Part shown: positions 8,898 through 15,683 of the stretch, in pieces
Position numbering within the stretch: the first letter of the stretch is position 1
Layout of the letters: every line of letters begins with the position of its first letter
Assembly: GCA_003563755.1 (NCBI GenBank)
Contig: PWUB01000068.1
Coordinates: 1 to 16,712, forward strand
Direction: 5' to 3'
From: Clostridia bacterium
Lineage (GTDB): Bacteria; Bacillota_E; SLMV01; PUMD01
DNA: 16,712 bases
Notes under the pieces: generated by a model
Seen by the model: only the letters and a program-made list of their open reading frames with translations
What the model was told of the DNA's origin: nothing
The model's database searches: none
Program-made: the position numbers and the translations under genes

Positions 8898-9194
8898 ATG
8901 GAGTGCAGGATCACGGTGTTGAGACGCGAGTTCTACGCGGACCTGGCTGACGAATACTGTGGCAGGGAAACCGGCCCCTGCTCCCTTTTCAGACAAGGCC
9001 AGGAGTTTGTCATCGATTCCCCCGATCAGCCGGAAGGTTTCTGCGCCTGGGCGTGGCAGGACCTCAGCCTGGCTATCTCGACTCTCATGCGCGGTGGTGA
9101 CTTCACCCCTTGGATGAGAGACCGTGACACGATCGTGATGTGCTGCACGGATGGCATCAGGCCTGTCATCTTCGAGATCAGGCGGATACCTTGA
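8898..9194 (+). CDS. TIGR04076 family small protein
   Basis: This 98-residue protein matches the TIGR04076 family of small cysteine-containing proteins, whose biochemical role is not established. Characteristic elements are ITVLRREFYADLADEY at the N-terminus, GPCSLFRQGQEF (28-37), the PEGFCAWAWQDL segment (45-56) and the C-terminal CCTDGIRPVIFEI (82-94). The conserved cysteines C28, C49, C82 and C83 could bind metal or a cofactor; that is inference. The start at 8898 follows GGGAGG at 8881-8886. The frame is open 414 bases further upstream, into the lipoprotein gene, but that extension is Arg/Ser-rich and unlike the family, so I exclude it. Confidence 0.82.
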   Translation: MECRITVLRREFYADLADEYCGRETGPCSLFRQGQEFVIDSPDQPEGFCAWAWQDLSLAISTLMRGGDFTPWMRDRDTIVMCCTDGIRPVIFEIRRIP

Positions 9195-9237
9195 CATGAA
9201 TCCGTGCACTCGAAAGAGATCTCACGGGAGATGACCG

Positions 9238-9583
9238 ATGCTCCGCAGACTATGCCCTCTCAGCATTGACCCGCCAGGGGTAATCGCGGTGCAGGTGGCC
9301 TCGCTGTACGAGGCGCTGCAGCAGAAGATGGGTCTTCCTGCTGAACTCCCTGCACCATGGAATCGTCGTCACCAACCGTGACAACGAGGTTATGCTCATC
9401 AACGGAGCCGGCGAGACCGTTCTCAGGCAGTTGGGCATCGATTCGATTGCTGGCCGGATCCTGGTCGCCTGGGAGACGGAGACAGAGCAGTTCACCTGCG
9501 GTGGGAGATTTCGCCGATCCATTGGAACGGTGACGTGCCTCAGAGCGGTGTCTCTTTTCGAGGATATCAGCGAGCGGAGATGA
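9238..9583 (+). pseudogene. Frameshifted remnant of a GAF/PAS sensor protein
   Basis: From an ATG at 9238 (GGGAG at 9226-9230) the first frame gives a stretch ending VASLYEALQQKM, typical of the helix between a GAF and a PAS domain. Near 9330 the homology moves to another frame, which continues as VFLLNSLHHGIVVTNRDNEV, MLINGAGETVLRQLG and ends LFEDISERR at 9583. This is a classic PAS/PAC beginning and end with a shortened middle. Unshifted, the first frame stops at 9381 after 47 residues. No kinase, GGDEF or sigma54 domain follows. I read it as the decayed core of a sensor kinase or activator. A sequencing frameshift would explain the shift but not the missing ends. Confidence 0.55.
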
Positions 9584-9645
9584 GAGGAGATCTGCGGATC
9601 GAGAGTCAACTAGGTAGAGACACCGAGGTGTACGTGGGTCTGCCG

Positions 9646-9664
9646 CCTCATCCCGGGGATGAGG
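9646..9664. promoter_or_regulatory. Perfect palindrome with operator-like geometry
   Basis: CCTCATCCC (9646-9654) and GGGATGAGG (9656-9664) are perfect reverse complements around a single central base. So short a centre fits a protein-binding site better than an RNA hairpin. It is followed about 70 bases later by a terminator. No partner regulator can be named. Confidence 0.4.
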
Positions 9665-9732
9665 TGAGCGCGCTGGCTCCCTGACGGGGGCGCCGCCGGG
9701 AACTCAATTGCAGGGCACATCAGGTCGCATGG

Positions 9733-9763
9733 ACCCCCGTTCGGCATAGATTCGGGGGTTTTT
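9733..9763 (+). terminator. Intrinsic terminator
   Basis: ACCCCCG (9733-9739) pairs with CGGGGGT (9753-9759) around a 13-base loop, followed directly by a T-tract (9759-9763). The T-run exists only on the plus strand, so it ends transcription coming from the TIGR04076/sensor-remnant side and insulates the coat-like gene. Confidence 0.75.
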
Positions 9764-9796
9764 CGTGGGCTGGGGGTACATGCACAACAGCCCACG
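9764..9796. other. Inverted repeat just after the terminator
   Basis: CGTGGGCT (9764-9771) and AGCCCACG (9789-9796) are perfect complements around a 17-base loop, starting where the preceding terminator ends. It could be a back-up terminator or a binding site upstream of the coat-like gene. There is no T-tract after it. Confidence 0.4.
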
Positions 9797-9891
9797 TAGC
9801 ATCCCGAGGACGGGACGGGCGGTGACGGTGTCTATTTTTTCCTGTTTACGGGATGACCGGGCATTACAAGCTGTTACCGGAGGTGGCAGAC

Positions 9892-10368
9892 ATGCAGATA
9901 CAGCTCAGCCAGCAGGAGCGCAAGGTCCTCGAGGATCACAAGAAACATGAGGAGGTTTGCATACGAAAATACGAACAGTATTCGCAGCAGGCAGGGGATC
10001 CGCAGCTCAGAAGCATGTTCTCTCAATTCGCCGAGCAGGAGAGGCAGCATCACGACAGCCTGGACCAGCTGCTCCAGGGAAGGCAGCCGACCGTGGGCGG
10101 CCAGTCCGGAGCACAGCATCAGAGTCGTCCGCAGGCAGGTCCCGCGGCACAGAATCGCCACGATGGCAGACAGCAAAGGGATGCCGACGCGCTGATGTGT
10201 CGGGATGCGATGATGATGGAAACGTTCATATCGGACAGCTATGACGGTGGGATCTTCTCAACGACCAATCCCGTGGTGAGGCAGACCCTTCAGCACATCC
10301 AGAGAGAAGAGCAGCAGCACGGAGAGGGTCTGCTGAACTACCTGCAGGACCACGGACTCCAGGGATAA
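9892..10368 (+). CDS. CotF-like spore coat / ferritin-like protein
   Basis: This 158-residue, all-helical, Gln/His-rich protein has two helical halves joined by a low-complexity linker rich in Gln, Ser, Pro and Arg (about residues 64-97). The first half (LSQQERKVLEDHKKHEEVCI to HHDSLDQLL) has the E/H pattern of ferritin-like four-helix proteins. The second half (DADALMCRDAMMMETFISDS to EEQQHGEGLLNYL) resembles the CotF spore-coat family. The start at 9892 is chosen because GGAGGT (9879-9884) lies 7 bases upstream; an in-frame ATG at 9853 lacks such a site. It stands alone between two terminators. A role in the spore coat is inferred; a non-spore ferritin-like stress protein is the alternative. 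Confidence 0.72.
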   Translation: MQIQLSQQERKVLEDHKKHEEVCIRKYEQYSQQAGDPQLRSMFSQFAEQERQHHDSLDQLLQGRQPTVGGQSGAQHQSRPQAGPAAQNRHDGRQQRDADALMCRDAMMMETFISDSYDGGIFSTTNPVVRQTLQHIQREEQQHGEGLLNYLQDHGLQG

Positions 10369-10460
10369 TCCTCGAAGACAGGCCCTGCTCCCGTACGACG
10401 TATGGATGCATGGCGGTCGGGGAATCTCCAGGCGGAGCTTGCCGGCCCGTAACGAGGATA

Positions 10461-10494
10461 CCATCTGAGCACGCTCGGCGGTGTGCTCAGATGG
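10461..10494 (+). terminator. 12-bp perfect inverted repeat, probable terminator
   Basis: CCATCTGAGCAC (10461-10472) pairs perfectly with GTGCTCAGATGG (10483-10494) around a 10-base loop. It lies 93 bases after the coat-like gene and is followed by CACTTT, a poor T-tract. The length and perfection support a transcript-ending hairpin; a regulator-binding site is possible but its arms are long for that. Confidence 0.6.
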
Positions 10495-10614
10495 CACTTT
10501 CACCGGGGTGCACGTCCCGCCTGCTCACCCCGCAGCGCCGTCCATGAACACCAGGACGTACTCAGCGACCAACTGCAGTGGTCCGCGCTTCTCTCCAGGA
10601 ACACAAAAGGACTA

Positions 10615-10643
10615 TTGACATCACCATCGGCGCTGTATATCAT
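10615..10643 (+). promoter_or_regulatory. SigmaA-type promoter of the TetR-ABC operon
   Basis: A perfect -35 TTGACA (10615-10620) is followed after exactly 17 bases by TATCAT (10638-10643). The predicted start of transcription, near 10650, lies about 42 bases before the tetR ATG. This is the best consensus promoter in the window. Confidence 0.75.
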
Positions 10644-10653
10644 GGGCATTAGA

Positions 10654-10664
10654 AACCGACGGTT
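10654..10664. promoter_or_regulatory. Putative TetR operator
   Basis: AACCG-A-CGGTT is a perfect palindrome lying just after the predicted transcription start and before tetR. TetR-family repressors commonly bind such sites and block their own operon. The flanking GTTGGTTGGT is a direct repeat of the half-site pattern and might widen the operator. Binding is inferred from position and symmetry only. Confidence 0.5.
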
Positions 10665-10691
10665 GGTTGGTAAGGGGGCGGAGGATGATCC

Positions 10692-11420
10692 ATGACCGAG
10701 AGACTAGAGCCTGAAGAGAGAAAGACCCGGATAATTCAGACTGCCCTGGAGCTGTTCAGAGAGAAAGGTTATGAGGAGACCACGGTCAGCGACATCATCG
10801 ATGCAGCGGGACTCTCCAAGGGAGGCTTCTATCATCATTACACTGCGAAGGAACAGCTGCTGGAGGACATCGCGCAGATGTTCGTCGGCGAGATACTGGT
10901 CATAATCCAGGCCGTAGCGGATCGGGATGATCTTACCGCCCTGGAGAAGACCAACGAGTACCTACGACAGGTCAACTCCCTCAAGAAAGAAAGGCCCGTT
11001 GAGGTGGCCGCCTTCCTTGCAGAACTGTACGCCGGCGGAAAGAACATGCAGCTGGAAAACAAGATCTTCGGCTACGGCCAGACCATCATCGCTCCCGTCA
11101 TGGAGTCCATAATCGTCCAGGGCATACAGGAGGGGACATTTCACACCGACTACCCCGAGGATGCAGCAGCGATGTACGTGAAGCTGTTCCTGATCCATCA
11201 GCGGGAAATGGCCGAGGCCTTCACCGCGGCCTTTAAGGAGGGAAGCGAGGAGAAGCTCGAGGCTATCATCAGGAAGTACACCTTCCTGCAGCAGGTATTG
11301 GAGGATCTTCTCGGCCTGCCGAGAGGTTCACTGGTACTCGAGGAAGTTGCTCGGGATGCACAGGAGAACATCGGGAAGCGGATATTCGAAGAGCCAGCAT
11401 CAGGCTCGAAGGGAGAGTGA
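10692..11420 (+). CDS. TetR/AcrR family transcriptional regulator
   Basis: This is a ligand-responsive DNA-binding repressor of 242 residues. The N-terminal helix-turn-helix is at about 9-58 (RIIQTALELFREKGYEETTV, then DIIDAAGLSKGGFYHHYTAK), a textbook TetR signature. The C-terminal ligand/dimerisation domain (about 60-230) is entirely helical, and I cannot tell the ligand. The start has GGAGGA upstream at about 10680-10685. It is the first gene of a four-gene operon with an ABC ATPase four bases after its stop, followed by two permeases. It therefore most likely senses a substrate or stress and controls this exporter, including itself, through the palindrome at 10654-10664. Confidence 0.92.
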   Translation: MTERLEPEERKTRIIQTALELFREKGYEETTVSDIIDAAGLSKGGFYHHYTAKEQLLEDIAQMFVGEILVIIQAVADRDDLTALEKTNEYLRQVNSLKKERPVEVAAFLAELYAGGKNMQLENKIFGYGQTIIAPVMESIIVQGIQEGTFHTDYPEDAAAMYVKLFLIHQREMAEAFTAAFKEGSEEKLEAIIRKYTFLQQVLEDLLGLPRGSLVLEEVARDAQENIGKRIFEEPASGSKGE

Positions 11421-11424
11421 GTCA

Positions 11425-12111
11425 ATGCCCCTCGTGAACCTGGAAGGCGTGAAAAAGGACTATAAGCAGGGTGCGCTGAGAGTTGCAGCCCTGAGGGGCG
11501 TGGATCTCGAGATCCACGAGGGAGAGTTCACTAGCATCTTTGGTCCCTCCGGTTCCGGCAAGACGACCCTTCTCAACCTCATTGGTGCCCTCGACACGCC
11601 CACGGCCGGTACGGTGCACATCGATGGATCCGACATAGGGAAGCTGAACCGGAATGAACTGGCGCTTTTGCGACGAGGACAGATCGGCTTCGTATTTCAA
11701 AACTACAACCTGATACCGGTGTTGTCGGCCTACGAGAACGTGGAGTTTGCCCTGAGCATCGCCCGCAGGAACGGGAGGGGCACTAAGGACAGGGTCAGCG
11801 ATATTCTCGAGGAGGTCGGCCTTGGAGAAATGCTCGGACGGCGCCCGAACCAACTGTCCGGCGGCCAGAAACAGCGGGTGGCCATAGCCCGGGCCCTGGT
11901 CAAGGAACCCAGGCTGATCCTGGCCGACGAACCGACGGCCAACCTCGACTCGGAAACGAGCAGGGAAGTACTGGAGATCATGGTCAGGATGAACCGGCAA
12001 CTCAAGACGACCTTCGTATTCTCAACCCACGATCCGATGGTCATGGAATATGCCAGGCGGCTCCTTGAGATCCGCGACGGGATGATATCCCGGGACGAAG
12101 GCAGGGAGTGA
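11425..12111 (+). CDS. ABC transporter ATP-binding protein, LolD/MacB type
   Basis: This ATPase energises the two permeases that follow. It has 228 residues. Walker A is GPSGSGKTT (40-48), the Q-loop Gln92 lies in FVFQNYNL, the signature LSGGQ is at 144-148, Walker B LILADEP at 164-170 with Glu169, and the H-loop His202 in STHD. The lengths and the NYNLIPVLSAYENVEF segment are typical of the LolD/MacB/FtsE-like group, which works by mechanotransmission rather than by classical substrate translocation. The start at 11425 follows GGGAGAG at 11411-11417, four bases after the tetR stop. The frame is open further upstream within tetR, but that part is outside the family domain. Confidence 0.94.
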   Translation: MPLVNLEGVKKDYKQGALRVAALRGVDLEIHEGEFTSIFGPSGSGKTTLLNLIGALDTPTAGTVHIDGSDIGKLNRNELALLRRGQIGFVFQNYNLIPVLSAYENVEFALSIARRNGRGTKDRVSDILEEVGLGEMLGRRPNQLSGGQKQRVAIARALVKEPRLILADEPTANLDSETSREVLEIMVRMNRQLKTTFVFSTHDPMVMEYARRLLEIRDGMISRDEGRE

Positions 12112-12112
12112 C

Positions 12113-13357
12113 ATGTACCTGGTAAGGATAGCTCTCAGGAATCTGCTTCGGCGCCGCGGTAGAACCCTGGTCATCGCTGCCATACTCGCGGTAGCGGTGG
12201 TGTTCTACCTCTTCATGGAGTCGTTGATGGCCGGTGTCATGGGCATTACCTTCGGCAACGTGATCGACTACGATACGCCGCACATTGAGATCAGCACCCA
12301 GGAGTTCTTCGCCCGGGCCGATGAAGGCCGGATACTGCCCCTGGAGGAGACCTTCACCCCCCAGGAGGACATGTTGGCTCTGATGAGAGCACGCGATGGA
12401 TTCGTGGCCCACACTGCTGTCCTGGACTTCTCCGCGGTCTTCGCGGCTGCCGATTATGACTTTGCAGTCAGGGTTCGCTCCATCGACCCCGACAGTTTTA
12501 CCGATGTGTTCAAGAACCACCAACACCTGGTGGACGGCAGCTTCATTGAGGCGAATGAACCGGGAATCGTCATCGGCAGTCAACTCGCGGAGGTATTCGG
12601 CCTCGCTGCGGGTGATGCTTATGCGCTGCGTTTTCACGACGCCCAGGGATCCTTCACGGAGATCCGCGGCAGCGTCAGGGGGATCGTGTCCGTTCCCCAT
12701 CCCGACATGAGTCTGACAACGGTGTTCATGGCCCATGACCAGGCCACACGGGCCCTCGGGCTCGAGCAGACCCGGGTTAACCGGATCATGGTTCGAATGA
12801 AGGATAGAGTACAGGCTGTGAGCCAGGCCGATGCCCTGGGGGAGATGATGCAAGGTTCAGGGTACGCAGTACGGTCCTACCGGGATGCTTCCGAGTTCCT
12901 GGTTTCCCTCGAGGCCTGGGGTTACCTCGAGACCTACATCATCCTGGCCCTCTTTCTGCTGGTGGGTGCAATAGGGATAGTCAGTGCCATCGTCCTTGCG
13001 GCCATAGAGAGAGTGAGAGAGGTCGGGATGATGAAGGCCCTGGGGCTCAGGGAGGGTGAAATCGTACGAATATTCCTCCTGGAGGCCGGCGGAATAGGTG
13101 CCGTCGGCGGCCTTATCGGCTGCGTGCTGGGAGCAGGTGTGGTCTACTGGCTGACAAACTACGGCATGAGCCTCGAGGCCTTTCTCGACCTGGACTCCCT
13201 GGGGGTTCCCCTCGGCGATCACATTTACGGTGCCTGGAGCACTCCGTCGTTTGCGATGATCCTGCTGTACGTGGTGGTGGTTTCTGTACTTGCCAGCGTG
13301 ATTCCCTCTTACTGGGCGGCCCGCAAGGATCCAGTGGAGGCGATCCAGCACAGGTAG
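12113..13357 (+). CDS. ABC transporter permease, FtsX/MacB-like
   Basis: This membrane subunit of a LolCDE/MacB-type transporter has 414 residues. It has one N-terminal transmembrane helix (about 18-40), a large extracytoplasmic domain (about 41-270), then three helices at about 273-297, 325-347 and 379-402. The conserved FtsX-domain motif ERVREVGMMKALGLREGEIV follows the second helix. The protein ends in the usual WAARKDPVEAIQ. One base separates the start from the ATPase stop, so expression is coupled. Such systems export peptides, drugs or lipids, or extract lipoproteins; the sequence does not decide which. Its different length and low visible similarity to the next permease suggest a heteromeric pair. 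Confidence 0.9.
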   Translation: MYLVRIALRNLLRRRGRTLVIAAILAVAVVFYLFMESLMAGVMGITFGNVIDYDTPHIEISTQEFFARADEGRILPLEETFTPQEDMLALMRARDGFVAHTAVLDFSAVFAAADYDFAVRVRSIDPDSFTDVFKNHQHLVDGSFIEANEPGIVIGSQLAEVFGLAAGDAYALRFHDAQGSFTEIRGSVRGIVSVPHPDMSLTTVFMAHDQATRALGLEQTRVNRIMVRMKDRVQAVSQADALGEMMQGSGYAVRSYRDASEFLVSLEAWGYLETYIILALFLLVGAIGIVSAIVLAAIERVREVGMMKALGLREGEIVRIFLLEAGGIGAVGGLIGCVLGAGVVYWLTNYGMSLEAFLDLDSLGVPLGDHIYGAWSTPSFAMILLYVVVVSVLASVIPSYWAARKDPVEAIQHR

Positions 13358-13377
13358 GTGATTGGAGGCAGGTAGAA

Positions 13378-14637
13378 ATGCTGCTTGCGCGGATTTCGTG
13401 GCGCAACTTGAGACGCAATCTGGTCCGTACTTCCATAGCCGTCTTGGCCATCACCACCGTGGTCATCATCGTGATCTTCGCCCGGGCCCTGATGGTGGGG
13501 AGTGTGGAATCGAGCTTCAGAATGTACATCGACAACAGTTACGGACATGTCCGGGTGACAGATCCGCAGTACGGGGTGCGGGAAGCGCTGCTGCCGCTTG
13601 GATACACCGTGGACGGCTTTGATGAAAGCGGTGCGACCCACATGGTAGGGGAGATCGAGGGAGCCGGGCGGGTAGAGCATGTTCTGCCCAGGATCCGCTT
13701 CGCGGCGGCGGCCGACGTCGGGGATCATATTGTCAGGATGATCGGCGTTGGAGTGGATCCCGCGCGTGAGATTGCATACGGTGCTCTGCCGGGGGACATT
13801 CACAAGGGGCACATATTCGAGGCGAACGACCAGATCCTGATCGGCCGGGGCCTGGCTGAAGAGCTCCGCGCGGGCGTAGGCGATCGGATCACCCTGGCGT
13901 TCACCGACTCCGAACGCTCCCCGCGCGAACGCTCCTTTGAGGTGGCCGGGATCACGGAGGCAGGTGTTGCAGGGCTCGACAACAGATTCTTCTACCTGCC
14001 CCTGGCGACGGCCCAGGAGATGCTCCGCCTCCAGGATGAGGTGACGGAACTGCTCGTCTTTGCAGCCGATGCCCGGGGAGCCGGGGCCCTGCACAGTGAA
14101 CTCGTCGCCCTGCTCGAGCAGCGGGGGAGCGGTCACTATTCGGCGGTGGTTTGGAACCAGGCTGATCCCTTCGTGGAGTTCTTCTACGAGATGACGAAGA
14201 TCATGGACCTGGTCTACGTCATGTTCATAATCATGGGCGCCGTCGTGATCATAACGACCCTGACCATGATTGTTCGGGAGCGGACTACCGAGATCGGAAT
14301 GATGGCCGCCCTGGGTCTCAGGGGTAGAGACATCATGAAAGTGTTTGTTCTGGAGGGGGCATTCATGGGCCTGATCGGGAGCCTCCTGGGAGTGGTGGGC
14401 GGAGGTCTCATCACCCATCACTTCTCACAGGCAGGTCTTCACGCTGAGGATTTTGCACGGCTGTCGGAGGACATGGAGCTCCTGATGGAACCCGTCTTCT
14501 ACCTTTCACACAGCTTCGAAAACCTGATGATCAGTTCCACCCTGGGATTCGTCGTCGTAACTCTGGCCTGCCTGTACCCGGCGTACCGGGCGGCGAAGCT
14601 GGAGCCGGTGGACGCCCTACACTACATTGCTGAATGA
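13378..14637 (+). CDS. Second ABC transporter permease, FtsX/MacB-like
   Basis: This 419-residue permease has the same layout as the preceding one: a helix at about 19-36, a large extracytoplasmic domain (about 45-272), and helices at about 276-299, 325-347 and 383-405. It carries the motif ERTTEIGMMAALGLRGRDIM and ends AAKLEPVDALHYIAE. It starts 20 bases after the first permease, with GGAGG about 10 bases upstream. Paired permeases with one ATPase match the LolC/LolE arrangement, so one ATPase dimer probably serves a heterodimer of both permeases. No outer-membrane or periplasmic adaptor gene follows, consistent with a single-membrane cell. No obvious terminator with a T-tract follows the gene. 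Confidence 0.9.
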   Translation: MLLARISWRNLRRNLVRTSIAVLAITTVVIIVIFARALMVGSVESSFRMYIDNSYGHVRVTDPQYGVREALLPLGYTVDGFDESGATHMVGEIEGAGRVEHVLPRIRFAAAADVGDHIVRMIGVGVDPAREIAYGALPGDIHKGHIFEANDQILIGRGLAEELRAGVGDRITLAFTDSERSPRERSFEVAGITEAGVAGLDNRFFYLPLATAQEMLRLQDEVTELLVFAADARGAGALHSELVALLEQRGSGHYSAVVWNQADPFVEFFYEMTKIMDLVYVMFIIMGAVVIITTLTMIVRERTTEIGMMAALGLRGRDIMKVFVLEGAFMGLIGSLLGVVGGGLITHHFSQAGLHAEDFARLSEDMELLMEPVFYLSHSFENLMISSTLGFVVVTLACLYPAYRAAKLEPVDALHYIAE

Positions 14638-15213
14638 GCCTGTCATCCGGCGGGGTCGGGTGTGTCGGTGGTCTGGTGGGAGATACCCCCAGTACTCACA
14701 GCGGCTGGACGCTAGATGAAGAGCGCGTCATCCGAGATCCCCCGGATCCCGCCGGTCGTTTGGGTGCAGGGCCACAGCAACCGGCCTAGGTTCATTGCTG
14801 GAGCACGAAAATCTCCCGGCAGCATCGGCCTTGGCGGGGACTCGATACCCCAGTGCAATGTCGGCAGGAGGGGGCGCTTGCAACTTGCCCAAAGGAGCAC
14901 TGCATTCCGGTGCGGTCACTGTGGGTCTTGGAGCATCCGCCTTTCCTGGCGTCCTGACGGAAAAGAAACCGCCGCAGATTCCTCTGATTCGGTCTGTGTT
15001 GTGCACTCTGGGCACCCTTTCCACTGGTCCAGCCTGAGGGTATGACCTGTTTTTGATATGAGCCTCCGGCGGGCCACACTGTACCTGCATGGCCAGTTCA
15101 CAATATCCTATCCATGGAATGGAGTACGCCTATGCATTCTACCCGCAGCCTCAGGCCGTAGAGTGCAACCCGGTTCGGGGTTGCCGGGTCTAGCCATGAT
15201 CTACGCAACGTGC
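14638..15213. other. Gene-free, inverted-repeat-rich tract
   Basis: This long gap has open frames on both strands, but none has a convincing ribosome site or family features. Short complementary arms are frequent: CAGCAA/TTGCTG (14775-14780/14795-14800), CAGTGC/GCACTG (14851-14856/14897-14902) enclosing GGGC/GCCC (14872-14875/14887-14890), and GCAACCC/GGGTTGC (15165-15171/15178-15184, 6-base loop). It may hold a structured RNA or the decayed remains of a mobile element. I cannot assign a known RNA family. Confidence 0.4.
15165..15184. other. 7-bp hairpin upstream of the toxin-antitoxin promoter
   Basis: GCAACCC (15165-15171) pairs perfectly with GGGTTGC (15178-15184) around GGTTCG. It lies 30 bases before the first operator of the toxin-antitoxin operon. 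The loop recalls a tRNA T-arm, but no acceptor or anticodon stem exists around it. It may insulate the operon from upstream transcription. Confidence 0.4.
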
Positions 15214-15259
15214 TATCATTTGATAAAGGTGCATAGTATCTGTGTAATATCATATGATA
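15214..15259 (+). promoter_or_regulatory. Toxin-antitoxin promoter with twin operators
   Basis: Two matching palindromes, TATCATTTGATA (15214-15225) and TATCATATGATA (15248-15259), share the form TATCA-N2-TGATA and are spaced 34 bases centre to centre, about three helical turns. The first contains a -35-like TTGATA (15220-15225) and the second overlaps a -10-like TAATAT (15245-15250), with a 19-base spacer. This is the expected layout for autorepression by the helix-turn-helix of the antitoxin encoded downstream. The stretch is strikingly AT-rich compared with the rest of the window. Confidence 0.68.
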
Positions 15260-15268
15260 AGAGCGTAG

Positions 15269-15670
15269 GTGGTGCCGCTGTCGTTTTCATCCAGAGATCA
15301 GGTTGCCTGCTTCATTGAGGAGCTTCGTGATGCGCTTGCAGAGGGGTACGGCTTGACCGTAGTCAATCGACAGAAGAATAGGAATGCCCTTACGCGATTG
15401 GGGATGAACTACAAAGACGTGAGGCTACAGCTTATGCGGCTTTCAGTTGGGCACTATGTCTCCGGACCCGAAAAGGATGCGGGAGGGTACCCGGGAGTCC
15501 TCTGGATCTTCCGCCTTCCGGTGGAAACGAAACAGCTGTACGTCAAATTGAATCTCCTTCATTATTGCAGGAGGATCATCTGCTTGTCTTTTCATGAAGA
15601 GGCGTATGATGTGAAGACCCCCTATGAAGACTGCGATACGACAGGGAGAGAGGGTGGCTCGCTTGAGTGA
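15269..15670 (+). CDS. Putative toxin, MqsR/RelE-like mRNA interferase
   Basis: This is a likely ribonuclease toxin of a type II toxin-antitoxin pair. It has 133 residues with a GTG start at 15269 (a second GTG follows at 15272) just downstream of the operators. The ribosome site is weak (AAGAG), so toxin translation may be poor. The pattern VVNRQKNRNALTRLGM, HYVSGPEKD, GVLWIFRLP, LYVKLNLL and IICLSFHEE follows the Gram-positive MqsR-family layout. By eye, Tyr91 and Lys93 fall in the YxK strand of MqsR, and His109 falls where MqsR has its C-terminal catalytic Lys. The assignment is supported by the downstream gene, which carries an MqsA-type zinc finger. Toxin-first order matches mqsRA. Another RelE-fold toxin is the main alternative. 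Confidence 0.7.
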   Translation: MVPLSFSSRDQVACFIEELRDALAEGYGLTVVNRQKNRNALTRLGMNYKDVRLQLMRLSVGHYVSGPEKDAGGYPGVLWIFRLPVETKQLYVKLNLLHYCRRIICLSFHEEAYDVKTPYEDCDTTGREGGSLE

Positions 15671-15683
15671 GAAGGGGCGTAGT

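Larger units (their letters stand above)
9584..9891. other. Gap with several palindromes between sensor remnant and coat-like gene (308 bases)
   Basis: No gene is supported here. It holds a 9-bp-arm palindrome (9646-9664), an intrinsic terminator (9733-9763) and a further 8-bp inverted repeat (9764-9796). A T-rich stretch near 9834 lies before the next gene, but I could not fix a promoter. Confidence 0.5.
10369..10691. other. Gap between coat-like gene and tetR (323 bases)
   Basis: No gene is supported. The gap contains the terminator-like inverted repeat at 10461-10494, then about 120 bases without recognisable features, then the promoter and operator of the TetR-ABC operon (10615-10664). 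Confidence 0.6.

Noticed and set aside
14795..15037. Possible small gene of about 80 codons on the plus strand, with competing minus-strand frames
   Set aside because: No ribosome site, no recognisable protein family, and similarly long open frames on both strands argue for non-coding sequence.
15165..15190. tRNA-like T-arm
   Set aside because: There is a 7-bp stem with a GGTTCG loop, but no acceptor, D or anticodon arms around it.
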